DNA of 64,000 bases from Watersipora subatra (GCF_963576615.1 NC_088714.1:5828001-5892000); one strand, 5' to 3'; positions 1-11,100 are shown, numbered from the stretch's first letter. Numbers and translations: made by a program. Notes: generated by a model not told the origin, from the sequence alone.

Positions 1-117
1 AATGAGTTGTTCTCATTGGATAAATTACAATTTCTATTGTAGTTCCTTCCATTTGTAATCAGCTTCATTCGCGATTCCTTTCAAAAGTACACAAAATTAA
101 TGGAATGACTACAATTT

Positions 118-189
118 TGGCCAATACTGTGCTTGAAACCATAAAATTCAGTTTATTAAACTGACACTCTGACCAACTGAGTTAATCAG
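118..189 (-). repeat. tRNA-derived SINE head (family 1, block I)
   Basis: Read on the minus strand this has a tRNA-like A box (ACTCAGTTGGTCAGAGTGTC) and, about 35 nt on, a B-box-like GGTTTCAAGCAC. It cannot fold as a normal tRNA, so I read it as a SINE promoter region. The same unit sits in block II at 3560-3633, so it predates the duplication. Confidence 0.6.
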
Positions 190-436
190 TAATAATATAA
201 TATCATATAATATAATCAGCCTGACCAAAAGTACACACTTGTTATTAACTACATTGTCAAGTCATGAACTTAATAACAAGATTGAATGAATATAAGCGAT
301 GGCAAATCCTTCTTTACAAATACATATTTGAGTATTAATGGTGTGTTCCATCACATTCTACTTATTCCAAATCTTACACTTATAAATTTAGGGTGAATCT
401 GATCTACTCAACTTATTTTCAATTTAGTAGGCTCAC

Positions 437-1778
437 CTGTTAATCCCTGAACAAGTAATTAAAACATACTTACTATGAACAAATGTTACGAACATTTGTA
501 ACACATCTCGTGCTGCGCACACCTAAAACAATAATAAGATTCCTGGTACATGTATGACAGCAACTCTAATCTATTAGACTAACATCAGAGTTTCCCATGA
601 GAAACAACTTAAACTCTCATTATATCTAATGTGATTTGAATCAATTTATAAGTTTTAATAAATGTTGAAACTTTTGAAAGAAGCTGTCAACTAAAAATTA
701 AAAACATAAGTTTAATGTTCATTACTACATTCATCTACACACTAGATGGTGTACAACATACTACCACTCATCAGATCTAGGTCATGGTGACCCTATATTT
801 ATTATACGAGTTCTGTAGCAGACTAACTGTTGAGTATACTGAGTAACTAGTAAATTATTACTGTCTAACTAACCATTCAGAATAAAGGTAAAGTTATATG
901 GTGCATCTAACAGCTTATCTCACCTAGACAATATAATATATAACACAATAAAACTCACCATCACTAGGTATCTATTAACTGCAGCATGTTTCCAAAACTT
1001 CTGCAAAATTAAACACAATTGGTAAAGTACATGTATTTGTAATACAGAGCCAAATATATAATTAGCTTTGCTTTACTTTAATTTTTAAAAAGTTTCGTTT
1101 CACTTCAAGTAAGTTTTTGAAGTGCAATAAATGCAACCCTATAATATCATCAAAATGTTCCACATTGAAACCAAGTATTTTACAGTTTAACCAGTACAAT
1201 CAGATTTTACTACACTTCGTTCAGAGTGTTACACAGTATAACCCAAATGTTCTACAGTACAATCAGAGTGTTCTACAGTACAATCAGAGTGTTCTGCAGT
1301 ACAATCAGAGTATTCTGCAGTACAATCAGAATGTTCTACAGTACAATCAGAGTGTTCTACGGTACAATCAGAGTGATCTGCAGTACAATCAGAGTGTTCT
1401 ACAATACAATTACAGTTTGGACAAGATCTTGTCGATACAAAACCAGGCCTGTTTAGTAAGACCTTCAATAGGTGGTCTTAAAACTCATTTCCATTAATTC
1501 ATATTTTCTCTAATAAAGCCAAAAATAAAAATGTTAAAATAAAATTTTGGATAAAAAATTGAAACTTGACATTATCTGTTTGCTGATTTAGTTACTTTAA
1601 ATAATATGTTAACAAACAGCTTTTATACATGTATATTCAATTATACTAAAATGTGCCACTGCACTTACATCAATAAGAATGGAAGCAGCTTGCAGCATGC
1701 GCCAGAAGGTACTGTTGAATTTCTTTTGATTCTCAGTTGTTCTTGACACACACTGTATTATGTTTGGCACAACAACAC
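437..1778 (-). CDS. Unrecognised gene fragment, three exons (block I)
   Basis: Three minus-strand exons with good splice signals and compatible phases: 1669-1778 (acceptor TTTGTAG, donor GTAAGTGC), 959-1000 (TTTTGCAG, GTGAGT) and 437-522 (GTTTTAG, GTGAGC). They read in one frame as roughly 78 residues, including FNSTFWRMLQAASILID, KFWKHAAVNRYLVM and VCAARDVLQMFVTFVH. The second and third exons recur in block II with mostly conservative substitutions, which supports coding. I do not recognise the family; the hydrophobic, helical character would fit an alpha-solenoid. The gene must continue below position 1 and probably upstream above 1800. A 27-nt GT-AG stretch inside the last exon (447-473) is in frame and too short to be an intron. 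Confidence 0.5.
1226..1425. repeat. 21-bp minisatellite, about 8-9 units
   Basis: Units of GTGTTCTACAGTACAATCAG plus one A, 21 bp long. Because the period is a multiple of three, several frames stay open (for example YNQSVLQ repeated on the plus strand); these are not genes. Degenerate units recur at about 5690-5810, so the array expanded mainly after the block duplication. Confidence 0.9.
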
Positions 1779-1799
1779 CTACAAATAAAATCAACAACG

Positions 1800-2909
1800 T
1801 GCAACATTTAAAAGTTTGATCTTTTTGCTAATAACTCTATTGATGCAATAATTAGACTGGCCTTTTTTAGCTATATATTACAGGTGCGATTTACAGTTAT
1901 GTCATGCAAGTGCCAAGTATTATTGGTACTTTGCCAACAAACATTATGCTTTTTAGCTAAAGCTTTATACAAGCTAATATTATATAGTACTGTCTCATTA
2001 TAGCTATTAATAATGCTTGTAGCTTTTTACAAAGCTTTTCTATGACCAAACATATAAATACTTGGGTTTTCTGTTATCAAATCAGTTGTCTCTGGAGTGT
2101 GCAATAAACCATTTCTCTAATTTAATACTTTATTTAATTGCTTCTGTGCAGAAACATAACAAGTTATTTAGTGATAAGCTCATCAATCTTGTAAACTCAC
2201 AATAATGCTACTTTGACTAATTAAAAAAATGATTTTGACAACAATTAAAAAACTAGTTTATTGTGCTGACAGTTGATCATTGCCCCTCAAAACGTTCTTA
2301 ATGCTGCTTAGAGCCTTTACTTTATGACTCTTTTGTTTTTATAAATTTATAACTTTCAGAACAAAGAGCAGACTTGTTTGAATCAGAGAACATCAATAAA
2401 AGTTAATCATTATAAAGTATTTTATAATATATAGTGTTGTGGATTATTATCCGGTGTGATGCTATATAATATAATCGATATGTATAAATCTCAGTGTCTG
2501 TTCGTCTATCCAGTAATAACAAAAGTTTTAGTAACATAAAATTACCTTCGTATTGGATTTGAACTCGTATAATATACTATATTATAATATAATATGGTAT
2601 AATAAAATTAAATATAATAATATACTATATTATAATACAATATGGTATGATAAAATTTAATACGCTGTAATAATATAATACTAGAAATATACAGTATAAT
2701 ATATTGCAATAGAATATAGCATATTACAAGCTAAATGATAGCTACCACCATCAGTCAGCTCGTATCTAATTACAATTAGAACAGAAAGGATCATCACAAG
2801 TATTTATATTCATTGCTATTGTTTATTTTAAATATTAGCTACTACTTTCTCTCCTTTTATAAAGCATTGTAATTGATGAATGAGAAATAATTTTTGTATA
2901 TTTTATTCA
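1800..2909. other. Non-coding AT-rich interval
   Basis: No convincing exon or RNA gene. About 2560-2720 is a run of degenerate TATAATATAATATGG units. Confidence 0.6.
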
Positions 2910-2984
2910 TTTAAATAAGTGGTTTCCATTGGATGGATGACTTTCTATTGTAGTTTTTTCCATCTGAAATAATTTCCATTTGAG

Positions 2985-3400
2985 ATTCATTTAAGAGGAC
3001 TCACAGATTCATCTGTATATATATTTCTCAAAAGTATGTCGGATGTGTACCCAATCAGGCTATTGCTATTAAAATTTTAAAGTAAAGAATCAGTACTGAA
3101 GAGGATTTGATCTCAGACCTTGTCAATCACCAGTCTGATACCCTACCCAGTAGGCCACAGAGATTGAGTTGTTACCTTGCCAATATAAGTCTCTATATGG
3201 GAGCACACACCCAACCGCTTTGCATACCACGCAGTGTGATTGTGTAAGTAAGTGATTGTCATTAGTTAGCTTACTAAATATTTCCATTGTCAATCTGCCA
3301 GGCTAATATCAAGTGGCAGGCAACTCTCATTACTTCTCATTGTTTATAAGCTGATTTTTAATACCCGGGCGACGCCTGGTAGCACAGCTAGTCATTAATA
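2985..3400 (+). repeat. SINE-like element with conserved head and tail (family 2), copy 1
   Basis: Head TATATATTTCTCAAAAGTAT, then a tRNA-like segment on the minus strand at about 3099-3165 (TGGCCTACTGGGTAGGG as A box, GAGATCAAATCC as B box), ending with a conserved tail around 3355-3398 (CCCGGGCGACGCCTGGTAGC). A near full-length copy is at 32285-32642. The same head and tail flank a different body at 56075-56445, and the inverted tail is at 4442. It is absent from block I, so it inserted after the segmental duplication. Confidence 0.7.
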
Positions 3401-3559
3401 AAGGGTGACTTTTCAATCATGTTAAATTATCAGAAATAATAAAATACAGCATGGACGTCAGAATTTTGTGTTTTCTCTACAATAGCAGTTAATTTAAATG
3501 TGCCAACCTTTACTCAATCACAAACTTCTGTACATGCTATTAATGAGATGATTAGAGTG

Positions 3560-3633
3560 TTGGCCAATACTGGGCTTGAAACCATAAAATTCAGGTTATA
3601 TGACTGATGCTCTGACCGACTGAACTAATCAGC
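3560..3633 (-). repeat. tRNA-derived SINE head (family 1, block II)
   Basis: Duplicate of the SINE head at 118-189, with a few substitutions. A-box-like TCAGTCGGTCAGAG and B-box-like GGTTTCAAGCCC lie on the minus strand. The B box is closer to consensus here than in block I. Confidence 0.6.
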
Positions 3634-4125
3634 CGCCTTCTGAAGATTAATTGTGCCAATCGGAGAATAAAACTTGCTTTCTGATAGACAAAGCAAACAG
3701 ACGAATGCATAGAATAATATAGAAATTATTAAATACATTGTAATATAGCATCTGATGCAAATTATAGATAAGGACATTTAACATCTATTAATAAAAATAA
3801 TACTTTATTTTATACAATAATGTCCTTTTCAAGGGTATTGTTGAAAAAAGAATAACAGAATTATATAAAGCTTACCAGCCTAACCAAGAGTACACACTTG
3901 ATATTAACTACAATGCCAAGTCATGAACTTAATCACAAGATTGAATGAATATAAGCAATGGTACATCCTTCTTTACAGATCCTTCTTTACTCTTTTGGTA
4001 AATTATTTCATAGTGATACATATTAGAGAATTATTGGTCTGTTCCATCACATTCTATTTGTACTAACTCTTACACTTTAAGGTGGATCTGATCTAGTCAA
4101 CTCATTTCTAATTTAGTTGGCTCAC

Positions 4126-6014
4126 CTGTTAATCCCTGAACAAGTAAGCGAAACATACTTACTATAAACGAGTGATATGAACAATCGTAACATGTCTCGT
4201 GCTGCGCACACCTAAAACAATGATAAGACGGCTAGTGAGGTGCATGTATGGCAGCAGCTCTAGTCCATCAATCTAACATCAGAGTTTTTCATAAGAAAAT
4301 CAGAAACAACTTTTAAAAATTGTTTTAAATAACATGTTTGAATAAATGTTGAGACATTCGAAAGACATTACTGTCTAACTAACCATTCAGAACAAATGTA
4401 AAGTTTTATGGTACTTGTAACGGCTTATCTCACCTATACAATATAACTAGCTGTACTACCCGACGTCGCCCGAGTAATAAATGTCTTTGCTCAGAAAATT
4501 GATTTGTATTTGACCTATAACAACATTTGCCATTCTAACTTTCAAATTACATATCATGAGAAAAGTGTTTTGTGTAGTTGAAATAAATTAAGAGAGAAAA
4601 TAAAAACAACTGTAAAGATTTTTAAACTTTGTCAAACAACTGTAACTTTCAAACTTCATATCACGAGAAAAATGCTTTGTGCAGTTCAAATAGATTTAAA
4701 AATAAAACAACTATAAAAGGGTTTCAATGTAAATGTGGCAAATGTGGCATAATTAGCAAGTGATAGCCAAATCAAGTCTGTTTTGCTACGATCACAATAA
4801 AAGCTGATTTTGGTAATGATACAATTAGATGCATACTGAGAAAACAAATAAAAATTCTGAATACGTTGAGTTAATAATAAAAATTCATGCATAGAAGCGT
4901 TTGTGTATAAAAAAGGTTACTGTTCCACCAGCAGTTATCCATCAAAACTTTGAATATGATACTTTGATACTGGTACGTCTCGACACTGGTACAAATGTAA
5001 AAATGGGATATCAGATTGTCTTTGTCTGACCGAACAGTGAGAGAATGTACAGGTCATTACTATTTGAGATAATACAATTGCCGGCGTGACAAGTATTGAC
5101 CTTTGCCGCGTTTTAGCAATTGAACCTTACAAAAAACCGGAAATACAAGTTCACGAAAACACGAAAAAGCATTGCGTTTCATAGAGTTCACAGAGCTCAT
5201 AGAGTTTCAAGTAATACATCATTTTAGGTGTGCAAATGGCAAAGGATGTACACGTTATGTAGCAGGCTCAATAAATTTTAAAAGCTTTTGTGGTCTCGTG
5301 GTTGGAGAATTGGTTTGGAACACTGCGGTTGCAGTCTTTGAGAGTTCAAGTCCAGCAGAATGTGAAATTTTAATTCTAAAGTTTTAATAGTTATAGCTGG
5401 ACATACAGAAGGACAGACGAAGGACAGACAACACACAGACGACAAACTTGGAGAAATGTGTGCATGTACATGTATATACAGATAGATAAATATCACAATA
5501 AAACTCACCATTTTTAGGTATTTGTTAACTGCATCGTGTTTCCGTAAGCCCTGAAAAATTAAACATAGTTGGTGAAGTATTTGTGATACGGAGCCAAAGA
5601 GATAATTAGTTTTGCTTTACTTTTACTTTTAAAATTGTGGTTTCACTTTAAGTAAGTTTTTGAAATACAAGATTGCAACCCTATAGTATCATCAGAGTGT
5701 TCTACATGAAAATCAGAATTTTCCACATTAAAATAAGAATGGCTTTTACTACAATCTGATGTACAATACAATCAGTGTGCTAAAGTACAATCAGAATGTT
5801 CCACAGAACAATCAGTCTTTTAACAAATTGTTGCAGTCACAATTCTACATACATTCCAAATCTATGTATAGTCTAACCAGAATTTTTTACTGTACAATCA
5901 GAACTGCTTTTATTTCCAACAATAAAAACTTTGTACCCAAGCACTAACCAAATCACAATATCGTCCTCCTGAAGTTTTTCCCATTTCGAACTATTGTAGC
6001 ATTCACCACAACAG
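4126..6014 (-). CDS. Paralogous exon set of the unrecognised gene (block II)
   Basis: Exons 5509-5550 (reads GLRKHDAVNKYLKM) and 4126-4211 (begins VCAARDMLRLFISLVY) keep the same lengths (42 and 86 nt), phases and splice signals as in block I. The counterpart of the first block-I exon starts at 6014 after CATTTTTAG but hits an in-frame stop after about 20 codons, so it is degenerate or differently spliced. This set lies upstream of the block-I set on the minus strand. Either one gene contains a duplicated exon module, or these are two tandem paralogues with block II decaying. Confidence 0.4.
4442..4700 (-). repeat. Inverted, truncated family-2 tail element
   Basis: Starts with CTAGCTGTACTACCCGACGT, the reverse complement of the conserved tail, and continues with sequence that matches 56210-56445 in reverse (ACACTTCTCTCATGATATG-like and TTGAAATAAATTAAGA-like tracts). 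No head is seen. Part of the insertion that lengthened block II. Confidence 0.65.
5283..5480 (+). repeat. tRNA-derived SINE (family 3)
   Basis: A strong tRNA-like head on the plus strand at about 5289-5360: TGGTCTCGTGGTTGGAGAAT carries the A box and GAGAGTTCAAGTCC is a near-perfect B box, about 35 nt apart. It is followed by a purine-rich GGACAGACGAAGGACAGACA body and a TATA-rich tail. The small ORF across it is not a gene. Confidence 0.65.
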
Positions 6015-6387
6015 CTAAAAATGAAATGTAACAGCGAGCACCGCAAGGTTGTATTGATTTATTAATCCTTAATTGTGACCTAGCACCTTTTTTGTTCCTT
6101 CTGTTTGCATGATTACTTTTGCATGCTTCAAGTTCAGATCACTTAGCAACACCCTAACATACCCGCGTAAATATAAACTCCATTTGCATATCCACAACGC
6201 ATCTTCTTCTTGTGCGCATACCAATTGCTTCGAGTTGGTCTTGTTTTTGAGGGTCTCACCTAAACTCAAATTGTTTCATTCTATCTGCTCAGTCTTACAT
6301 AACATCATTAGCCGCTTCGTTAGCTGTAGTCATTGTTGTCACATTCAGTGAGCCAGTCGTTACCAAGTTTTTGCTTAGTGAAGATCA

Positions 6388-6525
6388 TAGACCTATTAAC
6401 TATACTAGACTGGGCAATGGGAAGCCGTGGTGTCCTACATAAATAGCCACATTCTTCGCGACGTAACGTCAACGCTTTGTTCACTTGCAGCTGGTCGGGC
6501 AAGCAAGTCATCATTGTTTACCATA
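6388..6525 (+). repeat. Partial copy of the fold-back element arm
   Basis: Starts AGACCTATTAACTATACTAG and follows the arm sequence found at 6529-6586 and 7468-7600, but without the TTAA MITE and without the 49-bp palindromic insertion. It is therefore an empty-site reference for both insertions: TTCACTTGCAGCTGGTCGGG runs uninterrupted here. Confidence 0.75.
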
Positions 6526-6590
6526 GACCAATTAACTATACTAGACTGGGTAATCCAATGCATCACGGCTCAGCATTGTGTCCTACTTAA

Positions 6591-7463
6591 AGGTTGACTT
6601 GCAACAAAATTCACATTACAGTTATTTGGTATCAAAAGATTCACCATGTCTTACTCTGTTGTGTTGTAGGGGTCAAATACGTGGAAATGTGATTACCAGC
6701 TCTTAAAAGCTCAAAAACGAAAAGCCGCCGTAGATTGGAATCTGTTTATTTATTTGACGTATTCCAGTTTGGTTATCGTCTTGTCACGTATGTTCTCACG
6801 TGAATTGAAAGGCCAATAAAAAGCTTAATGTAAAACTTATCGTAGCACTAGTTTATGACAAACACTTCGGGTTTTACCGAAGACCACGTATCAAATATAG
6901 ATGCTCACTACTTTACAGTTTTCCTTCGGCATTATTCAATCGTCAATTCGCAATCTGATCACGTGACCCAATAATTCGCGAATAATTTTTGCAGCTCTTT
7001 TCGATTATCACAGGTAACCAACAGGCTCGTCATGATTATCAGACAATGATATATACACCTTCGAGGTAAGGTTAAAAAGTTTAACGATTTTTTACGGTAA
7101 GTTATAAGATATCAGTGCTAAAAGTGACAGCATTACAATGACGATAAAACAGACGCATAAAAACAATAGACATGGTTTTATTGAACGCGTGAAGTATATT
7201 TGTGAAAATATTTCGACGAATGAGGTTGCATGAAAGTGTAAACAGAAACCATCCTGTAACAACTACGTCATATTTGAGCCGTTTTGGAAAGCGAATCCAA
7301 ACTACGGCGGTCTTTGTGGCTGCGATTAACTGTTTATTTTTTAGATTTTAAGAGCTTGTAATCACATTCCCACGTCTTTTGCACCTGCAACATATCAGAG
7401 TAAGACATGGTGAATCTTTTGATACCAAATAACAGTAATGTGAATTTTATTGCAAGTCAACGT
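6591..7463. mobile_element. TTAA-flanked MITE (piggyBac-type target), copy 1
   Basis: Inverted ends of over 90 bp begin AGGTTGACTTGCAACAAAAT on the left; the right end is their reverse complement. TTAA lies on both sides (6587-6590 and 7464-7467). The intact sister arm at about 8805-8835 reads CTATTTAAATAG with a single TTAA at this point, which shows directly that TTAA was duplicated on insertion. TTAA targets are typical of piggyBac, though the end does not match the usual piggyBac CCC start. Short ORFs inside are chance. Confidence 0.85.
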
Positions 7464-7520
7464 TTAAATAACCACATTCTTCGCCACGCGACGTAACGTC
7501 AACGCTTTGTTCACTTGCAG

Positions 7521-7569
7521 CCATAGACCTATTAACTATACAGTATACTGTATAGTTAATAGGTCAATG
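7521..7569. mobile_element. 49-bp palindromic mini-insertion, left arm
   Basis: An almost perfect palindrome built only from two copies of the terminal sequence of the surrounding element, back to back (CATAGACCTATTAACTATAC and its reverse around CAGTATACTG). It is flanked by a 7-bp direct repeat CTTGCAG (7514-7520, 7570-7576). The partial arm at 6388-6525 has one CTTGCAG and no insertion, so this behaves as a minimal transposon consisting only of ends. Confidence 0.7.
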
Positions 7570-8032
7570 CTTGCAGCTGGTCAGGCAAGTGAGTCATCAT
7601 TGTTTACATTGAAAGAATGGCTGAGACAGCTTTGTTGCTACATGTAATTTGACGTAACTACTAAAGTACACAAGTTATTAGTTTAAAATTTTAGATGCAA
7701 AGCTTATACACTATGCATTTCCTACCCTGCAAATTTGTAAACATAAAGTTGAATATTTCATATGTAAAGCGCGAGTAAAAATATATATTGATCTATTCAA
7801 AAAATATTGCAAAATTATCAATGTTGCCCTATGCTATGGGCTAACATGTCAGATAGCTAGGTGTGTAAACTGATTTCAAATGCATACACACTGGTAAATG
7901 GTACACTGATCGCAGTCTGCCATGAATATAAATGTTGGGTCTTAGGTGTTATGCATCAGAAAATAGGTTTATGTTCACTTTGTTGCTTTGTTCAATCTGC
8001 CTAGACCAGGCCATAGTTTTAAGTAGGAAGCC

Positions 8033-8974
8033 ATGGAGAGTGGAGCAACTACCAGCAATGGAAATGATTCGAAGGTAAGTTTTACTCCAATTGTTTTCAA
8101 GTGTGGTTGTCACAGCGCAGCGTTAGTTAAAACTATCACATCCAGATATGTCAGAATTAGAATTCACCATGAGGCTACAAAGGTAGCAGCTAACAAGAGT
8201 AATCTTAGATCAAAACTCAACCGACTGGTCGTCTTTAGTCATGTGTAGCCTGTCACAATATGTCTAGAAAAGTGTACCATTTGTCATTTGTTTTCTACGA
8301 TTTTTCTGATGCTGTTTGCATAACACCTAAGACCCAACATTTATATTCATGGCAGACTGCGATCAGTGTACCATTTACCAGTGTGTATGCATTTGAAATC
8401 AGTTTGTACACCTAGCTATCTGACATGTTAGCCCATAGCATAGGGCAACATTGATAATTTTGCAATATTTTTTGAATAGATCAATATACATTTTTACTCG
8501 CACTTTACATATGAAATATTCAACTTTATGTTTACAAATTTGCAGGGTAGGAAATGCATAGTATATAAGCTTTGCATCTAGAATTTTAAACCAATATCTT
8601 GTGTACTTTAGTAGTTATGTCAAATTACATGTAGCAACAAAGCTGTCTCTGTCATTCTTTCAATGTAAACAATGATGACTTGCTTGCCTGACCAGCTGCA
8701 AGCATAGACCTATTAACTATACAGTATACTGTATAGTTAATAGGTCTATGGCTGCAAGTGAACAAAGCGTTGACGTTTCGTCGCGTGGCGAAGAATGTGG
8801 CTATTTAAATAGGACATAATGCTGAGCCATGATGCATTGGATTACCCAGTCTAGTATAGTTAATAGGTCTATGGTGAGGATGAAGAAAATTTTTAGTTAG
8901 ATGTATTGGAAGATAGAATTTCCCCAACAGCCTTAAGAGCAGCAGCTGCAGCAATGAAAATGAGCCATGAGTAG
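8033..8974 (+). CDS. Possible two-exon mini-gene around the fold-back arm
   Basis: Speculative. Exon 8033-8074 starts ATGGAGAGTGG and ends at a strong donor (GTAAGTTTT), reading MESGATTSNGNDSK. In phase with it, after ATTTTTAG at 8896, exon 8897-8974 reads LDVLEDRISPTALRAAAAAM, then KMSHE and a stop. An AATAAA lies at 9112-9117. The product would be 39 residues with no recognised domain. The right arm forms the intron. The following frame is Lys-rich (KAKRHKKRKMLK, about 9026-9061) and may be a decayed continuation. Confidence 0.22.
8703..8751. mobile_element. 49-bp palindromic mini-insertion, right arm
   Basis: The same insertion at the mirrored position of the right arm, flanked by CTGCAAG at 8696-8702 and 8752-8758. 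Presence at the same point in both arms means the arms were copied or converted after it landed. Confidence 0.7.
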
Positions 8975-9120
8975 ACATCTTCTTCTGAGAACTGCAAAAT
9001 ATGATAAAAATCTTGTAAAACTGCTTTCAAAAGCCAAGAGACACAAAAAGAGAAAGATGTTGAAAATGATAATTTATTTATATGTAGATCTACATATATG
9101 TATATATAAAATCAATAAAA

Positions 9121-9301
9121 TGTTGTTTAAATACTTTGAACATTCAGTTTATTGACAGAAACTTTATTAGCTGTGTTCATCTTGACAGTTGTGAACAAAG
9201 AGAAGGTATTATGAAAATGCTATTGTAACAAAAAGCAGAAAGCTTTCCAGAAAGCACAACGAGATAGCTTTTAAAACCATGAAACTGCTATTATTACAAT
9301 A
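9121..9301 (-). repeat. copia 3' LTR
   Basis: Matches the 5' LTR with about four differences in 181 bp, including an extra C in GCTTTCCAGAAAG. It ends with ACAATA on the plus strand and abuts the TAAAA target repeat at its outer side. It carries no clear TATA box that I can single out. Confidence 0.9.
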
Positions 9302-9421
9302 CTCCCACTCAGTTACATGGTTGCACCAACAGCCAGTTTGTGACACAAAAAAAATACAATGATCGTAATCAACGAAAAAGCAAAAATATAACAGTCTTGT
9401 GTTCAGTGGTCAGACAATTAA

Positions 9422-11100
9422 TTAACTCAAACCCAACATGTCTTTAAATTTGACAAATCGATCACGTGGCAGCGGCTTCGTGAATATGTCAGCGATATTA
9501 TCATTTGTCGAACAAAACTCGGTACAGACATCACCAGCTTCAATCGCCTCACGAACGTAGTGGTATTTTACATCTATGTGTTTTGTACGCTTGCTAGTTT
9601 TCTGGCTGTTTGCGATCGCTGCAGCTGATTGATTATCTACAAAGATGATTGTAGAATGAAGTTGCGTGGTTCCAATATCTGAGAATAGCTGACGTAACCA
9701 CATGCACTCAACAACACCATCAAACAACGCAAGATATTCTGATTCCGTAGTAGAGAGAGCAATGACTGACTGACGCTTGCTGGACCAGCTGATTGGACAA
9801 CCAGCATTAATGAAGACAGCACCCATTTTCGAGTGCCGGTCAGCGTCGCTCGCATAATCTGCATCTGTGTATCCAACCATTGGTTTACCTTGCTTTCTAA
9901 AATTCAGGCATAAATCCTTGGTGCCCTTCAGGTAGCGTATTACTTGTTTGGCTGCGGTCAAGTGAGTCTGGGTGAGGCAAGCGTTGAACTTGGCTAAAGC
10001 TCCCACTGCTTCAGCAATATCTGGACGAGTAGATACGGCAGCATATAGTAGACTTCCTACCATCGATTGATAGAGATTGGGATCTGCTAATTTGCTTCCA
10101 TCCTTGTGACTCAGCTTTACATCATATGCTGCCAGAGTTGCGACAGGCTTACAGTTTTCCATGTTGAACTTTTGAATTATTTGTTGAATGTAAGGCTTCT
10201 GACTTAGACGCATAGAATTTTCTCCTCTCTCAATAAGTAATCCCAGACAATGATGAAGCGGTCCGAGATCCGTCATTTTGAAACGAGACGAGAGAGCCGA
10301 TTTTAATTCGGTCATCTGAGCACCAGTGTCTGACATTATACACAAGTCATCTACGTAGACACCAATAATCACTTTCTGGTCATTTTTCCAGCGAATATAC
10401 ACACAGTTGTCAGCGGAGGACTGCATGAAACCTAATGATTTAAGAAATTCATCTAATACCATGTTCCAACATTTAGGCGACTGTTTAGGTCCATACAACG
10501 AGCGATTAAGTTTGCAGACTAAATTTTCTTTACCCAGCACAACAAAACCCTCTGGCTGTTCCATATACACCTGTACATCTTCTGACAGTTTTACATTCAA
10601 AAAAACCGTTTGTACATCCATTTGGTGTATCATCATATCTCTCTCAACAGCATCCAATAAGAGTGCTCGCAGAGATGTTCTGTGAATCACGGGGGCGTAT
10701 GTTTCATCGTAATCTACTCCAGCCTTTTGTGCATATCCCTTTGCCACAAGTCGAGCTTTAAATCTACTTATAGACCCATCAGAGGAGTGTTTAGCCTTGA
10801 AAACCCACTTAGAGCCAATCGCTTTGCGCTCGGGCGGAAGATCAACTAGTTCCCATGTACCATTGTTGATCAGTGATTGATACTCATCATTGCTGGCTTT
10901 GATCCAGGCATCACGATTTGTGCTAGCCTGTGCTTGTGACAAACTAAGAGGCTCCACATTGTTGATTGCTGAGTGAGCAGAATGACCAAGGTTTGTGAAA
11001 TCATCAATACCAAACCGAACAATGGGTTGAGTGGAACGTGGTGATCGCCTATGTGTAACCGTTGGTGTTGGAGGAGCCTTTTCATTTTCTGATAGGTCAA
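9422..11100 (-). CDS. copia reverse transcriptase-RNase H
   Basis: Continues the polyprotein in the shifted frame. Recognisable are the RT entry WELVDLPPERKAIGSKWVFK, the DVQTVFLN palm motif, LNRSLYGPKQSPKCWN, the catalytic YVDD at about 10340 (IIGVYVDDLCIM) and the RNase H block with YTDADYASD, STTESEYLAL and FVDNQSAAAIA, ending FTKPLPRDRF before the stop. All key residues I can check are present, so apart from the frameshift the enzyme looks intact. The first in-frame ATG is at 10957, but the true reading comes from upstream. Confidence 0.93.

Larger units (their letters stand above)
1..1500. repeat. Segmental duplication, block I
   Basis: This stretch is a diverged copy of about 2910-5890. 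Matching landmarks in the same order are: the opening around 30-60 and 2930-2965 (a shared CATTGGAT...TTTCTATTGTAGTT), the tRNA-like SINE at 118-189 and 3560-3633, the tract beginning at about 222 and 3890 (ACACACTTG then a shared TATTAACTACA), the exon at 437-522 and 4126-4211, and the exon at 959-1000 and 5509-5550. Block II is longer because of insertions at about 2985-3400 and 4442-5490. The copies lie head to tail, about 2.9 kb apart. Confidence 0.85.
2910..5890. repeat. Segmental duplication, block II
   Basis: Second copy of block I, in the same orientation. It has been enlarged by a head-and-tail SINE (about 2985-3400) and by about 1 kb at 4442-5490 that combines an inverted element tail and a tRNA-derived SINE. 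The second insertion separates AACGGCTTATCTCACCTA (about 4420) from ATCACAATAAAACTCACC (about 5490), which are nearly adjacent in block I (about 908-958). The 21-bp array of block I is represented only by scattered degenerate units at 5690-5810. Confidence 0.8.
6526..8876. mobile_element. Large fold-back (long-TIR) element, about 570-bp arms
   Basis: The two ends are inverted copies: left CATAGACCAATTAACTATAC, right GTATAGTTAATAGGTCTATG. Inside, 7570-7960 matches 8308-8695 in reverse over about 390 bp (for example ACATGTCAGATAGCTAGGTG against CACCTAGCTATCTGACATGT). The central spacer, about 7960-8308, is unique. The left arm is interrupted by the 873-bp MITE at 6591-7463. No transposase is encoded, so it is non-autonomous. 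I could not settle its target-site duplication. Confidence 0.75.

Noticed and set aside
118..189. Functional tRNA gene
   Set aside because: A- and B-box-like motifs only; no acceptor stem or proper anticodon arm. Treated as a SINE head, as are the other tRNA-like segments.
447..473. A 27-nt GT-AG intron with a 10-nt micro-exon after it
   Set aside because: Too short for splicing, and the stretch is in frame in both paralogous copies, so it is simply coding.
6069..6269. Minus-strand 66-codon frame (CAQEEDALWICKWSLYLRGY)
   Set aside because: Looks protein-like but has no ATG or convincing splice sites, and is not present in the duplicated block.
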